Shown piece after piece: positions 43,491 through 52,070 of a stretch of 64,000 nt of DNA (position 1 is the stretch's first letter; every line of letters begins with the position of its first letter). The DNA lies in the NCBI GenBank assembly GCA_030427705.1, contig JAUIBR010000006.1:124001-188000 (forward strand), written 5' to 3'. Source of the stretch: a bacterium (GTDB lineage: Bacteria > Myxococcota_A > Bradymonadia > Bradymonadales > Bradymonadaceae). The notes below the pieces were generated by a model. It saw nothing but the letters and a program-made list of their open reading frames with translations, was not told where the DNA came from and did no database searches. Made by a program: the position numbers and the translations under genes.

Positions 43491-45188
43491 TTACTCCGCT
43501 GGTGGTTCCTGTGGAGCGTCCTGAGGTTTCTCTTCAGGCTTCTCTTCAGGCTTAGCGTTTGGATCCACGACCTTGGCGTTATCAGGAACTTGGTCTTCTC
43601 GGACCGTCTTTTTGATTTCGTCTTGCTCGGTGATCTGGAACTCAACACGTCGGTTGGCTTCCGCACCTTCTGGCGTTTCTTTGCCGTCAGCTGGCAGCGG
43701 AACGACCGGCTTATCGAATCCATAACCTTTGGAGGTCAGACGGTCCGCAGCGACACCTTGCTTGACGAGATAGTCCATGACGGACGCCGCGCGACGTGCC
43801 GACAGGTCTTTGTTGTACTTCTCAGAACCTTTGTGGTCCGTGTGGCCGCCGACCTCAATCTTCTTGATGCGTGGGAACGCCAAGATGGTCTGTGCAACTT
43901 CGTTCAGAAGCTCGAACGAGTCCGACTTGATCTCAGCCTTGTTGTACTCGAACTGAACCTTGTCCTTGATGACAACCTTGTCGAGGGTGACTTCCACCTT
44001 CTCGAATGGGCATCCTTTCTTCTGCGGAACACCTGGCTTGTTCGGGCATTGGTCTTCGGCGTCGTTGATGCCGTCGTTGTCGTTGTCCAGCTCAGGGCAA
44101 CCGTCTTCGTCTTGGAAGCCGTCTTTGTCTTCAGCATCCATTGGGCATTTGTCGACGTTGTTCAACAGGCCGTCGCCGTCCGAATCATCATCGGTCTCTG
44201 GGCAGCCGTCTTCGTCCATCCAACCGTCTTTGTCTTCCGGCTCCATTGGGCAACGGTCGACTTTGTCAGCGATTCCGTCCTTGTCGTTGTCCGTCTCTGG
44301 GCAACCGTCGTCGTCTTCGAACTCGTCAAAGTCTTCTTTGTCTTCTGGACAGTCGTCCACGTCGTCACGAATTCCGTCTTCGTCCGTATCGGGCACGTTC
44401 TTGAGGTGCTCTGGGTAGTGACCAAATCGGAAACCCAAGGATACGAACACGCCGCCTTCATTGAGGTTATCATCCGGGATCGGCTCGCCGTTTGTGCGCG
44501 TGAAGCCCAGGTCCGTGAACTCAGGATCGTCCACCAACCACTGATTGAAACCGAAACGTAGGAACCCTGCGAAGTTGACGCCGAAGTAGCGACGCACTTC
44601 GATGAAAGGTCGAACAAGGATCAACGAAGCGTCCATGTCCTTGCCGTTGTCGAGCTCCAAGCCCGTTCCACCCAGACCAAATCCAAGGCCGATCGCGAGC
44701 TCCCAGAAGTCACGTCGAAACGCGAATGCCGGTTCCAAGCCGACGTACCAAGCCATCGCGCCAGGGTCGCTTGAGAACGGCGTCTGGATTCCGCCAAACA
44801 GCGTCAAGCGTGTCTTCTCGATGAAGCTTGCTTCAAACGCGGCATCGAAGTGCCACAGTCCAAAGATGTCGAACGGATTTTCATCGTTCACATCGCTTTG
44901 AAGGACGTTGCCGTTCCAGCGGTCCAATTCGTTGAACCAAAGGCCGACCTCGAGACCACCACCGTAAGATGGCTGCCACTCGTACGAGCCGTGCTCGGTC
45001 GTGCGGTCTTCCTCGTCTTCCTTCTCTTCTTCAATCTCATCAGACTCGTCTTTGACTTCGTCTGCATCGCCTTCAGAGGACTCGGTTGTCTCAGGAGCTT
45101 TGTCCTGCGCGAAAACCGTGCTTGGAACAACCAGTAGAAACGCTGCTAAGAGCGCGAGAATAAACTGGATTCGGAGTGAGCGTGACAT
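43491..45188 (-). CDS. OmpA-family outer membrane protein with TSP3 repeats
   Basis: A 565-residue outer-membrane protein. The signal peptide ends VFAQDK. An N-terminal beta-barrel-type domain (about 60-270) is followed by five TSP3-type calcium-binding repeats (pattern D-D-DG--D--D-CP--PE, about 275-385) and a C-terminal OmpA domain binding peptidoglycan (HTDHKGSEKYNKDLSARRA, GYGFDKPV, ANRRVEF). ATG 45188 is preferred over in-frame TTG 45200 because GAGG is seven bases upstream. The C-terminus is Pro/Glu-rich (PEEKPEEKPQDAPQEPP). Confidence 0.88.
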   Translation of the reverse strand: MSRSLRIQFILALLAAFLLVVPSTVFAQDKAPETTESSEGDADEVKDESDEIEEEKEDEEDRTTEHGSYEWQPSYGGGLEVGLWFNELDRWNGNVLQSDVNDENPFDIFGLWHFDAAFEASFIEKTRLTLFGGIQTPFSSDPGAMAWYVGLEPAFAFRRDFWELAIGLGFGLGGTGLELDNGKDMDASLILVRPFIEVRRYFGVNFAGFLRFGFNQWLVDDPEFTDLGFTRTNGEPIPDDNLNEGGVFVSLGFRFGHYPEHLKNVPDTDEDGIRDDVDDCPEDKEDFDEFEDDDGCPETDNDKDGIADKVDRCPMEPEDKDGWMDEDGCPETDDDSDGDGLLNNVDKCPMDAEDKDGFQDEDGCPELDNDNDGINDAEDQCPNKPGVPQKKGCPFEKVEVTLDKVVIKDKVQFEYNKAEIKSDSFELLNEVAQTILAFPRIKKIEVGGHTDHKGSEKYNKDLSARRAASVMDYLVKQGVAADRLTSKGYGFDKPVVPLPADGKETPEGAEANRRVEFQITEQDEIKKTVREDQVPDNAKVVDPNAKPEEKPEEKPQDAPQEPPAE

Positions 45189-45272
45189 CAATAACCTCAA
45201 ATCTAACTCAATTAGAAATCAGGCACGTTGTACGACCAATGCGCACGCTAGGCAAGACGGTTCAAGGCTGCA

Positions 45273-46121
45273 TTAATACACAGCTACATAATCGGACAGC
45301 GCATCGCGACGAATGGATTCGATCGAATCAAAGCGCGTCACCGAAACCAGCGACACAACCTTCCACGACGGGGCACGTCGTTGGATACGAGACGGGATGC
45401 CCCAACCCCGCTCAACATGCCCACGACCGACCACAATCATCATACGCCCGCTCGTGGATTTCAGATGATTGACCGCCGTCTCGGCCATCGTCTCGTCCCA
45501 TAAAAGCTGCGCCTGGAAAAACCGACGGAATCGGTCATCGCTAAGCTCCATACCATGTGCTTTGAAGATGTCTTTGAGCTGTTGACCGTATTCGTCGGGA
45601 CCGATCACGATCTCAGGTAGCAAAGCCTGTTCATGGCTGGAGAGATTCTCGGTGCCCACGGCACTGACGCGTTTGGTGAGCTCCCGATGAATGTTCAATG
45701 CAACGATTGGCGCACCCGCTTTCTGAGCGCTGCGCCAAAGTGGGCTGTAGAATTCTGTTTCGTAACCCCAACGCGCCTCGTATTCGGTCGCCGCAAGCAG
45801 CTCGGCCTCGTCTAGTGTACCCGCAACATAAGCGTCGAGGTGCGCCTGGAACGGCCGCTGAAACATCTCCATACCCAATGATGTCTTCGATTGCCCAAGC
45901 AGCGCGTTGTAAACCTTGGCTTGCAGCGCGTGGTCCTGAGCCGAATCATGACTCTCGCCGACCAGGATGACCTTCGCATCCTTATTTTGAGCGACAAACT
46001 CCGCCACGGTCATCTGGGCACCATCGGAAACCCGATAGATTCCAGGCTTAAGCGGTGCGATCGTTTGCGGGGCGGTCGCACATCCGCTCAGGATAACAAG
46101 GAAGACGAGCAGAAATCTCAA
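45273..46121 (-). CDS. ChaN-like haem-binding lipoprotein
   Basis: A 282-residue lipoprotein, lipobox LSGC with Cys14, of the ChaN family. Motifs are VILVGESHDSAQDHALQ, GMEMFQRPFQAHLDAYVAG, QAQLLWDETMAE and GRGHVERGWGIP, including the His and Glu residues of the shared EreA/ChaN core. ChaN relatives bind haem at the outer membrane and usually sit near haem-uptake genes. Here it is translationally coupled to a flavin reductase gene (ATGA overlap) and 3 kb from a TonB operon. Confidence 0.85.
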   Translation of the reverse strand: MRFLLVFLVILSGCATAPQTIAPLKPGIYRVSDGAQMTVAEFVAQNKDAKVILVGESHDSAQDHALQAKVYNALLGQSKTSLGMEMFQRPFQAHLDAYVAGTLDEAELLAATEYEARWGYETEFYSPLWRSAQKAGAPIVALNIHRELTKRVSAVGTENLSSHEQALLPEIVIGPDEYGQQLKDIFKAHGMELSDDRFRRFFQAQLLWDETMAETAVNHLKSTSGRMMIVVGRGHVERGWGIPSRIQRRAPSWKVVSLVSVTRFDSIESIRRDALSDYVAVY

Positions 46122-46666
46122 CGGGTGCCTCGCACAAAGTCTACGTACGACTGCAGTCCTTCCGTTAGACGACCCGCCAGCATGTCATTCGCCAATCCAC
46201 CATCTTCATTGAACGCGCTCTTCGATTGCGCCAATGAAAAGAAGTTCGGGTAGACGTGCACTCCCAGCATAGTCAGCGGGATGTTCAACGCCCAGAGACC
46301 TCGGTTTCCGCCCACCATTGACGGAGATGCAGACATCAGAAACGCATGTTTCCCTGTGAATGGGTGCGGCCGGTAGCGCGACATCCAATCGATGAAGTTC
46401 TTTACTGCTGCGGGGATCGAGTAGTTGTACTCAGGTTGGCTGATCACAAATCCATCGGCCGCGTCCAACTTCGCGCGCAAGGTTTCGACCACGTCTGGGA
46501 ACCCCTCCGCCTGAATTGCTGGGTCATAGAAAGGCAGCGCATAGTCTTTGAAATCGATGTATTCGACCTCAGCGCCCATCCCTTCAAGCTCACGAATTGC
46601 GAGCGCCAAAAGGGTTCCGTTTTGTCCATCTTTTTGAGGAGAACCGTTAATCGCCAGTAGTTTCAC
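46118..46666 (-). CDS. NADPH-dependent FMN reductase-like flavoprotein
   Basis: A 182-residue flavodoxin-fold oxidoreductase of the NADPH-dependent FMN reductase family (ChrR/azoreductase group). It has the phosphate-binding loop INGSPQKDGQNGTL, ISQPEYNYSIPAAVKNFIDW (flavin-binding) and LMSASPSMVGGNRG. It probably reduces quinones or other electron acceptors. Its stop overlaps the start of the ChaN-like gene. Exact substrate is unknown. Confidence 0.88.
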   Translation of the reverse strand: MKLLAINGSPQKDGQNGTLLALAIRELEGMGAEVEYIDFKDYALPFYDPAIQAEGFPDVVETLRAKLDAADGFVISQPEYNYSIPAAVKNFIDWMSRYRPHPFTGKHAFLMSASPSMVGGNRGLWALNIPLTMLGVHVYPNFFSLAQSKSAFNEDGGLANDMLAGRLTEGLQSYVDFVRGTR

Positions 46667-46735
46667 GTTGCACCTATCGATTGAGTGACAGCGTTAAGAT
46701 GGGAGCTAGCCGGTATTGGTTCTAAAATCCGGGGA

Positions 46736-46987
46736 CTACTTTGAACCGCCAGCGCGGCGATTGCGCAACATGATCTTGCGCTTGGCGGCATCTTCTTTGG
46801 CTTTCTGAACCTCTTGCGGGGAGTACTGCGAATGCGCCTTTTCAGCCTCGCTAATCTTGTGGCCAAGCGTCAAACCGCCAATCAGACCCAGAGCGATGCA
46901 AATCGCGATCGCCATCGCCGCCCGTTTCTTAAACTCAGGCGTCTCAGTGTCGTACTTCTTGTAATTTGCGGCCGGTTCCAAACTCAT
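46736..46987 (-). CDS. Small single-helix membrane protein
   Basis: An 83-residue protein with one central hydrophobic helix (AAMAIAICIALGLIGGLTLG) and a charged, partly coiled C-terminus (SEAEKAHSQYSPQEVQKAKEDAAKRK). ATG 46987 has AGAGAG upstream; earlier in-frame starts give an unlikely Cys-rich extension. Family not recognised. Confidence 0.65.
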   Translation of the reverse strand: MSLEPAANYKKYDTETPEFKKRAAMAIAICIALGLIGGLTLGHKISEAEKAHSQYSPQEVQKAKEDAAKRKIMLRNRRAGGSK

Positions 46988-47127
46988 GGCGTCTCTCTCT
47001 GCACGTCCCGATCTTCGCAACGGGAATAGCCTCTTAGATTCCAACAAACAAGTAGATGTGCACATTCTCGTTTGCAACTTTCAAATATTTCTGAAAGTTT
47101 AGGCGGTTTTCGAGCGTTCTGGGAATT

Positions 47128-48255
47128 GTGAAGCAAACAGACGAAATCGGCGCGGGGCTTCTCCAATATCTGGATACGTCCGCGCGGTTTGCCTTCGTCC
47201 GAGACGGCGACCACGCTTACCTCGGGCTGGGGCCAGGCCGTTTTGTGGATGCCGTGCCGGACACAGCCGCATTCCTCGCTCGGCGCTTCGATGGGCACAC
47301 TCCAGCAGAGGAATGGCGAGGTTTTGCGCGATCACATTGGTGGATCCCTGACACGATGTTGCGCTCCACCAATGGCCGTATTGATGTTCTCTCGGGTGTG
47401 CTCCCCGATGCCCGACCCAACGATGTTACGCCAATTGGCGCGGTTAGCTTCGATTGGAGCGATGATGCGTATGTCGACCGAGTTCGACAGGCCCTGACCC
47501 GCATCCACGCCAGTGAGTTCGCAAAACTTGTTATCGCTCGCCGCGAATTGCTGAGCGCAGAAGGCGCTTTCCACCCTCACACGTCGCTCGAGAACCTCAT
47601 CCGCCGCTTTCCGACCTGTATCGGCTTTGCGTTCGGAAAGGATGACCAGTGCTTCTTGGGGGCAACGCCGGAGGTGCTGGTCCGCGTCGAAGGCGGGACG
47701 GTTTTCACAGATGCCTTGGCCGGCTCTGCAGCACGTGGTGCATCCGAGGAATCGGACGCGAAGCTGGGAGACGCCCTGATGAACGACGCCAAGGAGCGTG
47801 CGGAACATCAGTGGGTCGTCGATATGATCCGGGAATCGCTGCAGCCTTGGGTGCAAAGCCTGGAAATTCCTGATGCCCCTGGCCTTCGACGGCTGAGCAA
47901 CGTGCAGCATTTGCACACGCCAATTTCAGGCCAGCTGGCACCGGAAGTGTCTATCGATGACCTGGTGGCCGCCCTTCATCCAACACCGGCCGTAGGCGGA
48001 TGGCCCAAGGCCGAAGCGGCAGCTGCGATTCATCAGATCGAAGGGTTTGATCGCGGATTGTACGCGGGCGTTGTGGGTATCTCGGATCCAGAACGAAACG
48101 CGTCGGTTGCTGCCGTCGCTATTCGATCGGCGCTTCTACGCGGGAACAAGGCGTGGGCTTACGCTGGAGCCGGCATCGTTGACGGAAGCGACCCAGAACG
48201 TGAAGCGCGCGAGACGCAATTGAAGCTTGGCGCCGTTGTGGAGGCTTTGTCATGA
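47128..48255 (+). CDS. menF: Isochorismate synthase (menaquinone pathway)
   Basis: A 375-residue chorismate-using enzyme converting chorismate to isochorismate, first step of menaquinone synthesis. Motifs of the chorismate-binding fold are SEFAKLVIARRELLSAEG, DALAGSAARGAS, HTPISGQL, LHPTPAVGGWPKAEA, DRGLYAGVVG and GAGIVDGSDPEREARETQLK. It starts at GTG 47128. Its stop overlaps the start of menD-menH by four bases (ATGA), so the men genes are translated as a coupled operon. Confidence 0.92.
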   Translation: MKQTDEIGAGLLQYLDTSARFAFVRDGDHAYLGLGPGRFVDAVPDTAAFLARRFDGHTPAEEWRGFARSHWWIPDTMLRSTNGRIDVLSGVLPDARPNDVTPIGAVSFDWSDDAYVDRVRQALTRIHASEFAKLVIARRELLSAEGAFHPHTSLENLIRRFPTCIGFAFGKDDQCFLGATPEVLVRVEGGTVFTDALAGSAARGASEESDAKLGDALMNDAKERAEHQWVVDMIRESLQPWVQSLEIPDAPGLRRLSNVQHLHTPISGQLAPEVSIDDLVAALHPTPAVGGWPKAEAAAAIHQIEGFDRGLYAGVVGISDPERNASVAAVAIRSALLRGNKAWAYAGAGIVDGSDPEREARETQLKLGAVVEALS

Positions 48256-50669
48256 CCTACGGCAATGTCAACGTCTTGTGGGCCGCAGCATTGGTCGACG
48301 AGCTCGCACGCAGCGGGGTCCGGCAGGCAGTTGTGTCGCCAGGTTCACGTTCAACTCCGCTGGTGTTGGCGCTAGCCGAACACCCCGACATCGCCGATTT
48401 CAATGTGATTGACGAGCGTTCGGCCGCCTTTTTCGCGCTTGGGCTAATCCGTGCTTCCGAGCGGCCCGTCGCTGTCATCTGTACATCCGGGACCGCGACA
48501 GCGAACTACTTCCCTGCAATCTGCGAGGCGGACGCCTCTAACCTGCCGTTGATAGTGGTCACCGCAGATCGACCGCCAGAGCTGCACGACACCGGCGCAT
48601 CGCAGGCGATGAATCAGACGCATCTGTACGGAAGCAAAGTCCGATTCTTCCATCAGTTCGCCCAGCCCGAAGCGCTGGAATCGAAGTTTGCGTATCTGCG
48701 AAACATGACGTGTCGTGCGGTTGCTGAGGCCGTGCATGGCCCGGTGCACCTAAACTGTGCATTCCGCAAGCCGCTCGAGAACACCCAAGTTGACGACACC
48801 CATCCAGACTCACTTCATGGATTGGATCTAGGTCATCAAGCTGTCGCGGGCCGAACCGGTGGCAAGCCGTGGGCTGACTACGCTGAGGTGCATGTATCGG
48901 TCGAACGGGCCGATGCACTCCAGGCAGCATTGAATCGCTCAACACGCCCGGTCTTGTTTGCTGGCGCCGATACGTCTTCCGCTGCCGTCGAAGCCGCAAA
49001 GAACCTGCGCATTCCAATCATTGCCGAAACCACCTCGAAGGCACGAACTCCCGGGGTTGTGCCCGAATTCTGCACCCAGGTCTTCGGACAGTCCGCGCCT
49101 GACCTGGTCCTCGTCACGGGGCGCTGGCCCGTGGATTGGCCCGTCATCCGATGGCTCGAAGGGTTAGATACCGAGTTTGTCTTTCTGCGCGACGACATTC
49201 AAAACAACCCCAATCACAAACCCGGGCTGGTTGTGCCCGGCGACGCTCTTGCTGCTTGTGAAGGCGAGTTCGCGCGATGGAGCGAGTGGGTGCAGGGTGG
49301 ATTTGAGCGCTGTCTTGAGGCCGCACGGGCGACGATCAAAGCCGATGATTGGTTTGATGGGATCGCCGCGCAGGCCGTTGATGAAAGCGGGGCCAGCACG
49401 GTGTTTGTTTCGAGCTCGATGCCGCTGCGCGACGTCGAAGTCTTCCATCACGGCAGCGCGCCGGTCTTCGCAAACCGCGGTTTGAACGGCATCGACGGTG
49501 TCATCGCTACAGCGGTTGGCGTTGCGCACAATCGGCTGGGCAAAACTATCGCGCTAATCGGCGACGTCGCGTTCACTCATGACATCGGTTCGTTGAAGGT
49601 ATTGCGAGACGTTGCGCCCGATTTGACCGTCGTCCTTATCAATAACGGCGGTGGTGCGATCTTTGATTTCCTGCCTGTCGCCGATGGGTCGGACACATAC
49701 GCACGGCATTTCACGACAGAACCCAACGTTGACTTTGAACACGTGGCACGGGGCTTTGGCGTTGAATACGCCATGGTCGAAACCCGGTCAGATCTGGTCG
49801 ACGCGATGGCAGCACCCGGCCCACGGGTCATCGAAATTCGAACCGATGCAGCCAGGTCTCGGCAAGTCCGAAAGTCGTTCCTGACAGCAGACGTGAACCT
49901 TCAGGCATTCGACGGCGGCCAGATCAATGAGCCTGATGACGATATCGTCGTATTCCTGCATGGGTTCACGGGACAGGCCTCAGACTTCGACGAGCTCATC
50001 GACCTTCTACCCGACCAGAACCACCTGACCATTGACCTTCCGGGCCACGGCAAGAACCAACAAGTCGTTGAATCGATGGACGATGTCGTTGAACACGTTC
50101 GTTCGGCGCTGGAAGTTAACAATGTCAAAAAGTGCCATCTATTCGGCTATTCGATGGGTGGTCGAGTGGGGATCGCATTTGCGGCCAAGTATCCAGATCG
50201 AGTGCTTTCGATTGCAACGTTGGGGGCAACCCCAGGACTTAAGACGTCTGACGAACGCACAGCGCGACAAGCCATCGACAGAGTCCGCGCAGATAATATA
50301 TGCAAAGATTTGACATCGTTTATGCGCTCTTGGGTGACACAGCCGTTCTTTGCGACGTTGACGAATAGACAAGGTTGGTTGGAGCAGTCGTTCCGGCGAC
50401 GTCTAGGTAACTCGGCACAGGGCTTGAGTATGGCGTTGACGAGTTTCGGCACAGGCGCACAGCCGTCGTACTGGGACCAATTGGCGACGTGGGAATTCCC
50501 TGCGCTTTTCATGTACGGAGAGTTGGACTCGAAGTACGAAGAGATAGCGCACGCGATGGCAGAACTTACCGGATCGGCAAAAGGCATCGCCAACACCGGT
50601 CACGCATCTCATTTCGAGGAACCGGCTGCAGTTGCGGCTGCCTTGACTGAGTTTTGGGAGAACGCATGA
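48252..50669 (+). CDS. menD-menH: Fused MenD (SEPHCHC synthase) and MenH (SHCHC synthase)
   Basis: An 805-residue bifunctional enzyme. MenD (residues 1 to about 545) is a ThDP-dependent synthase: VVSPGSRSTPLVLAL, GTATANYFPAI, and GDVAFTHDIGSLKVL leading to NNGGGAIFDFLP for ThDP/Mg binding. MenH (about 555-805) is an alpha/beta hydrolase: VVFLHGFTG, nucleophile in FGYSMGGRVG, Asp in MYGELDSKYE, His in NTGHASHFE. Together they carry out two consecutive steps from isochorismate to SHCHC. The fusion resembles part of the plant/algal PHYLLO protein. No linker frameshift is seen. Coupled to menF and menA by four-base overlaps. Confidence 0.93.
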   Translation: MTYGNVNVLWAAALVDELARSGVRQAVVSPGSRSTPLVLALAEHPDIADFNVIDERSAAFFALGLIRASERPVAVICTSGTATANYFPAICEADASNLPLIVVTADRPPELHDTGASQAMNQTHLYGSKVRFFHQFAQPEALESKFAYLRNMTCRAVAEAVHGPVHLNCAFRKPLENTQVDDTHPDSLHGLDLGHQAVAGRTGGKPWADYAEVHVSVERADALQAALNRSTRPVLFAGADTSSAAVEAAKNLRIPIIAETTSKARTPGVVPEFCTQVFGQSAPDLVLVTGRWPVDWPVIRWLEGLDTEFVFLRDDIQNNPNHKPGLVVPGDALAACEGEFARWSEWVQGGFERCLEAARATIKADDWFDGIAAQAVDESGASTVFVSSSMPLRDVEVFHHGSAPVFANRGLNGIDGVIATAVGVAHNRLGKTIALIGDVAFTHDIGSLKVLRDVAPDLTVVLINNGGGAIFDFLPVADGSDTYARHFTTEPNVDFEHVARGFGVEYAMVETRSDLVDAMAAPGPRVIEIRTDAARSRQVRKSFLTADVNLQAFDGGQINEPDDDIVVFLHGFTGQASDFDELIDLLPDQNHLTIDLPGHGKNQQVVESMDDVVEHVRSALEVNNVKKCHLFGYSMGGRVGIAFAAKYPDRVLSIATLGATPGLKTSDERTARQAIDRVRADNICKDLTSFMRSWVTQPFFATLTNRQGWLEQSFRRRLGNSAQGLSMALTSFGTGAQPSYWDQLATWEFPALFMYGELDSKYEEIAHAMAELTGSAKGIANTGHASHFEEPAAVAAALTEFWENA

Positions 50670-51565
50670 GCACCAGCGCATCCGCGGAAATATCGAAGCC
50701 AAAAGCCTGGGTCATGGCAACGCGCCCCAAGACCCTGGCAGCCGCATTTATCCCGGTCGCGGTGGGTACCGCCGTCGCTTACGCCGCGGACAAATTCGCC
50801 TGGTTGGCGGCACTCGCCGCGTTGGTCGGCGCGATGCTGATTCAGATTGGAACGAACCTGGCGAACGACTATTTCGACTTCAAGAAGGGTGCGGACACCG
50901 AAGAACGTCTTGGGCCAACTCGCGTCGTCCAAGCCGGCTTGATCAGTGAGATAGCGGTCCGAAACGCGATGATCCTCACCTTTGCGTTGAGCGCGGCCGT
51001 GGGGGCCTATCTGGTGTTTGTCGGAGGATGGCCAATCTTGGTCATCGGCATCCTGTCGATCTTGTCCGGAATCGCCTACACCGGCGGCCCATATCCACTG
51101 GGCTACAACGGATTGGGCGACGTCTTTGTCTTCATCTTTTTCGGCATCATTGCGGTCACCGGCACGTACTATGTGCAGGCGCTTGAATGGTCCGTGGACT
51201 CGCTCATCGCCAGTATCCCCGTGGGCTTGCTGTCTGTTGCTATCCTTATCGTGAACAACTATCGCGACATCGATACCGACGTGAAAGCCGGTAAACGAAC
51301 GTTAGCTGTTCGGCTTGGTCGCAAAGCCACGCAGGTGCAGTACACGCTGAGCATCGCCATCGCGTACATCATCCCGGTTCTGCAATTTGCGTTGGACACA
51401 TCGCGGCCGTTTTTGCTGCTGCCCCTGCTCTCGCTGCCATTGGGAATCAAGCTCATCAAAGAGCTTGTCGAGAAACGCGGACCGGACCTAAACCCAGTGC
51501 TTGAGAAGACCGCAAAACTGCTGGTGGTCTTCGGCGTGCTCTACACGATTGGCATCGTAACTTAG
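50666..51565 (+). CDS. menA: 1,4-dihydroxy-2-naphthoate prenyltransferase
   Basis: A 299-residue UbiA-family membrane enzyme attaching the isoprenoid tail to DHNA. Asp motifs NDYFDFKKGADTEER and YRDIDTDVKAGKRT bind prenyl diphosphate through Mg; about nine helices. ATG 50666 overlaps the menD-menH stop codon. An upstream in-frame ATG (50654) lies within menH and is not needed. menB, menC and menE are not in the window. Convergent with the gene at 51562, overlapping by four bases. Confidence 0.92.
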   Translation: MSTSASAEISKPKAWVMATRPKTLAAAFIPVAVGTAVAYAADKFAWLAALAALVGAMLIQIGTNLANDYFDFKKGADTEERLGPTRVVQAGLISEIAVRNAMILTFALSAAVGAYLVFVGGWPILVIGILSILSGIAYTGGPYPLGYNGLGDVFVFIFFGIIAVTGTYYVQALEWSVDSLIASIPVGLLSVAILIVNNYRDIDTDVKAGKRTLAVRLGRKATQVQYTLSIAIAYIIPVLQFALDTSRPFLLLPLLSLPLGIKLIKELVEKRGPDLNPVLEKTAKLLVVFGVLYTIGIVT

Positions 51566-52068
51566 TCGGCGAACGGTTCGTCTTCTGAGAATCCGAGAAT
51601 ATTCGGGGCGTAGACGATGACTGAAGGGTGTTTCTCTTCGACGAAAAACTCGTCCTGAAGGTTACCCAGTCGTAGTTTGCAGCGGCGCAGAAGGATGTAG
51701 CCGTCTTGCTTCACCAGGTAGTCGGAAATTCGGATGTTCTCGCGGATGACGAGGTCACCACTGACCACGCCGCTATCGAAGATGCAGTGCACACGCACTG
51801 CTTTCTTTTCTTCGTGACGTTCCACGATGAGGTCGCCTTCCGTCGGCGGCGGCACAACCAACGTGGCGGCCACGCGTTGAAGCGCGAAGAATGGGATCTT
51901 CTTCTCTTTTCCAATGAACGAGACATCGGTGAGGCGGAAGAACTCGGACGCGAAGTTCAATTGGTCCACAAACTTCGCCGTCTTCATGATGTGGAAGGTG
52001 CCGATGATCCAACCGGCAGGCGTCAGAACTTGGCAGGGAATTCGTCGTTGGGCGTCACGTTGTCCCAT
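51562..52068 (-). CDS. Small protein of unknown function, kinase operon
   Basis: A 168-residue soluble protein of unknown family. The N-terminus is beta-rich (RRIPCQVLTPAGWIIGTFHIM, FFRLTDVSFIGKEKKIPFFALQ) and resembles a PilZ-like or similar small barrel without the known motif. It starts two bases after the stop of the kinase at 52071-54020 and is probably co-expressed with it, so it may be a substrate or partner. No signal peptide is seen. Confidence 0.65.
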   Translation of the reverse strand: MGQRDAQRRIPCQVLTPAGWIIGTFHIMKTAKFVDQLNFASEFFRLTDVSFIGKEKKIPFFALQRVAATLVVPPPTEGDLIVERHEEKKAVRVHCIFDSGVVSGDLVIRENIRISDYLVKQDGYILLRRCKLRLGNLQDEFFVEEKHPSVIVYAPNILGFSEDEPFAD

Positions 52069-52070
52069 AT

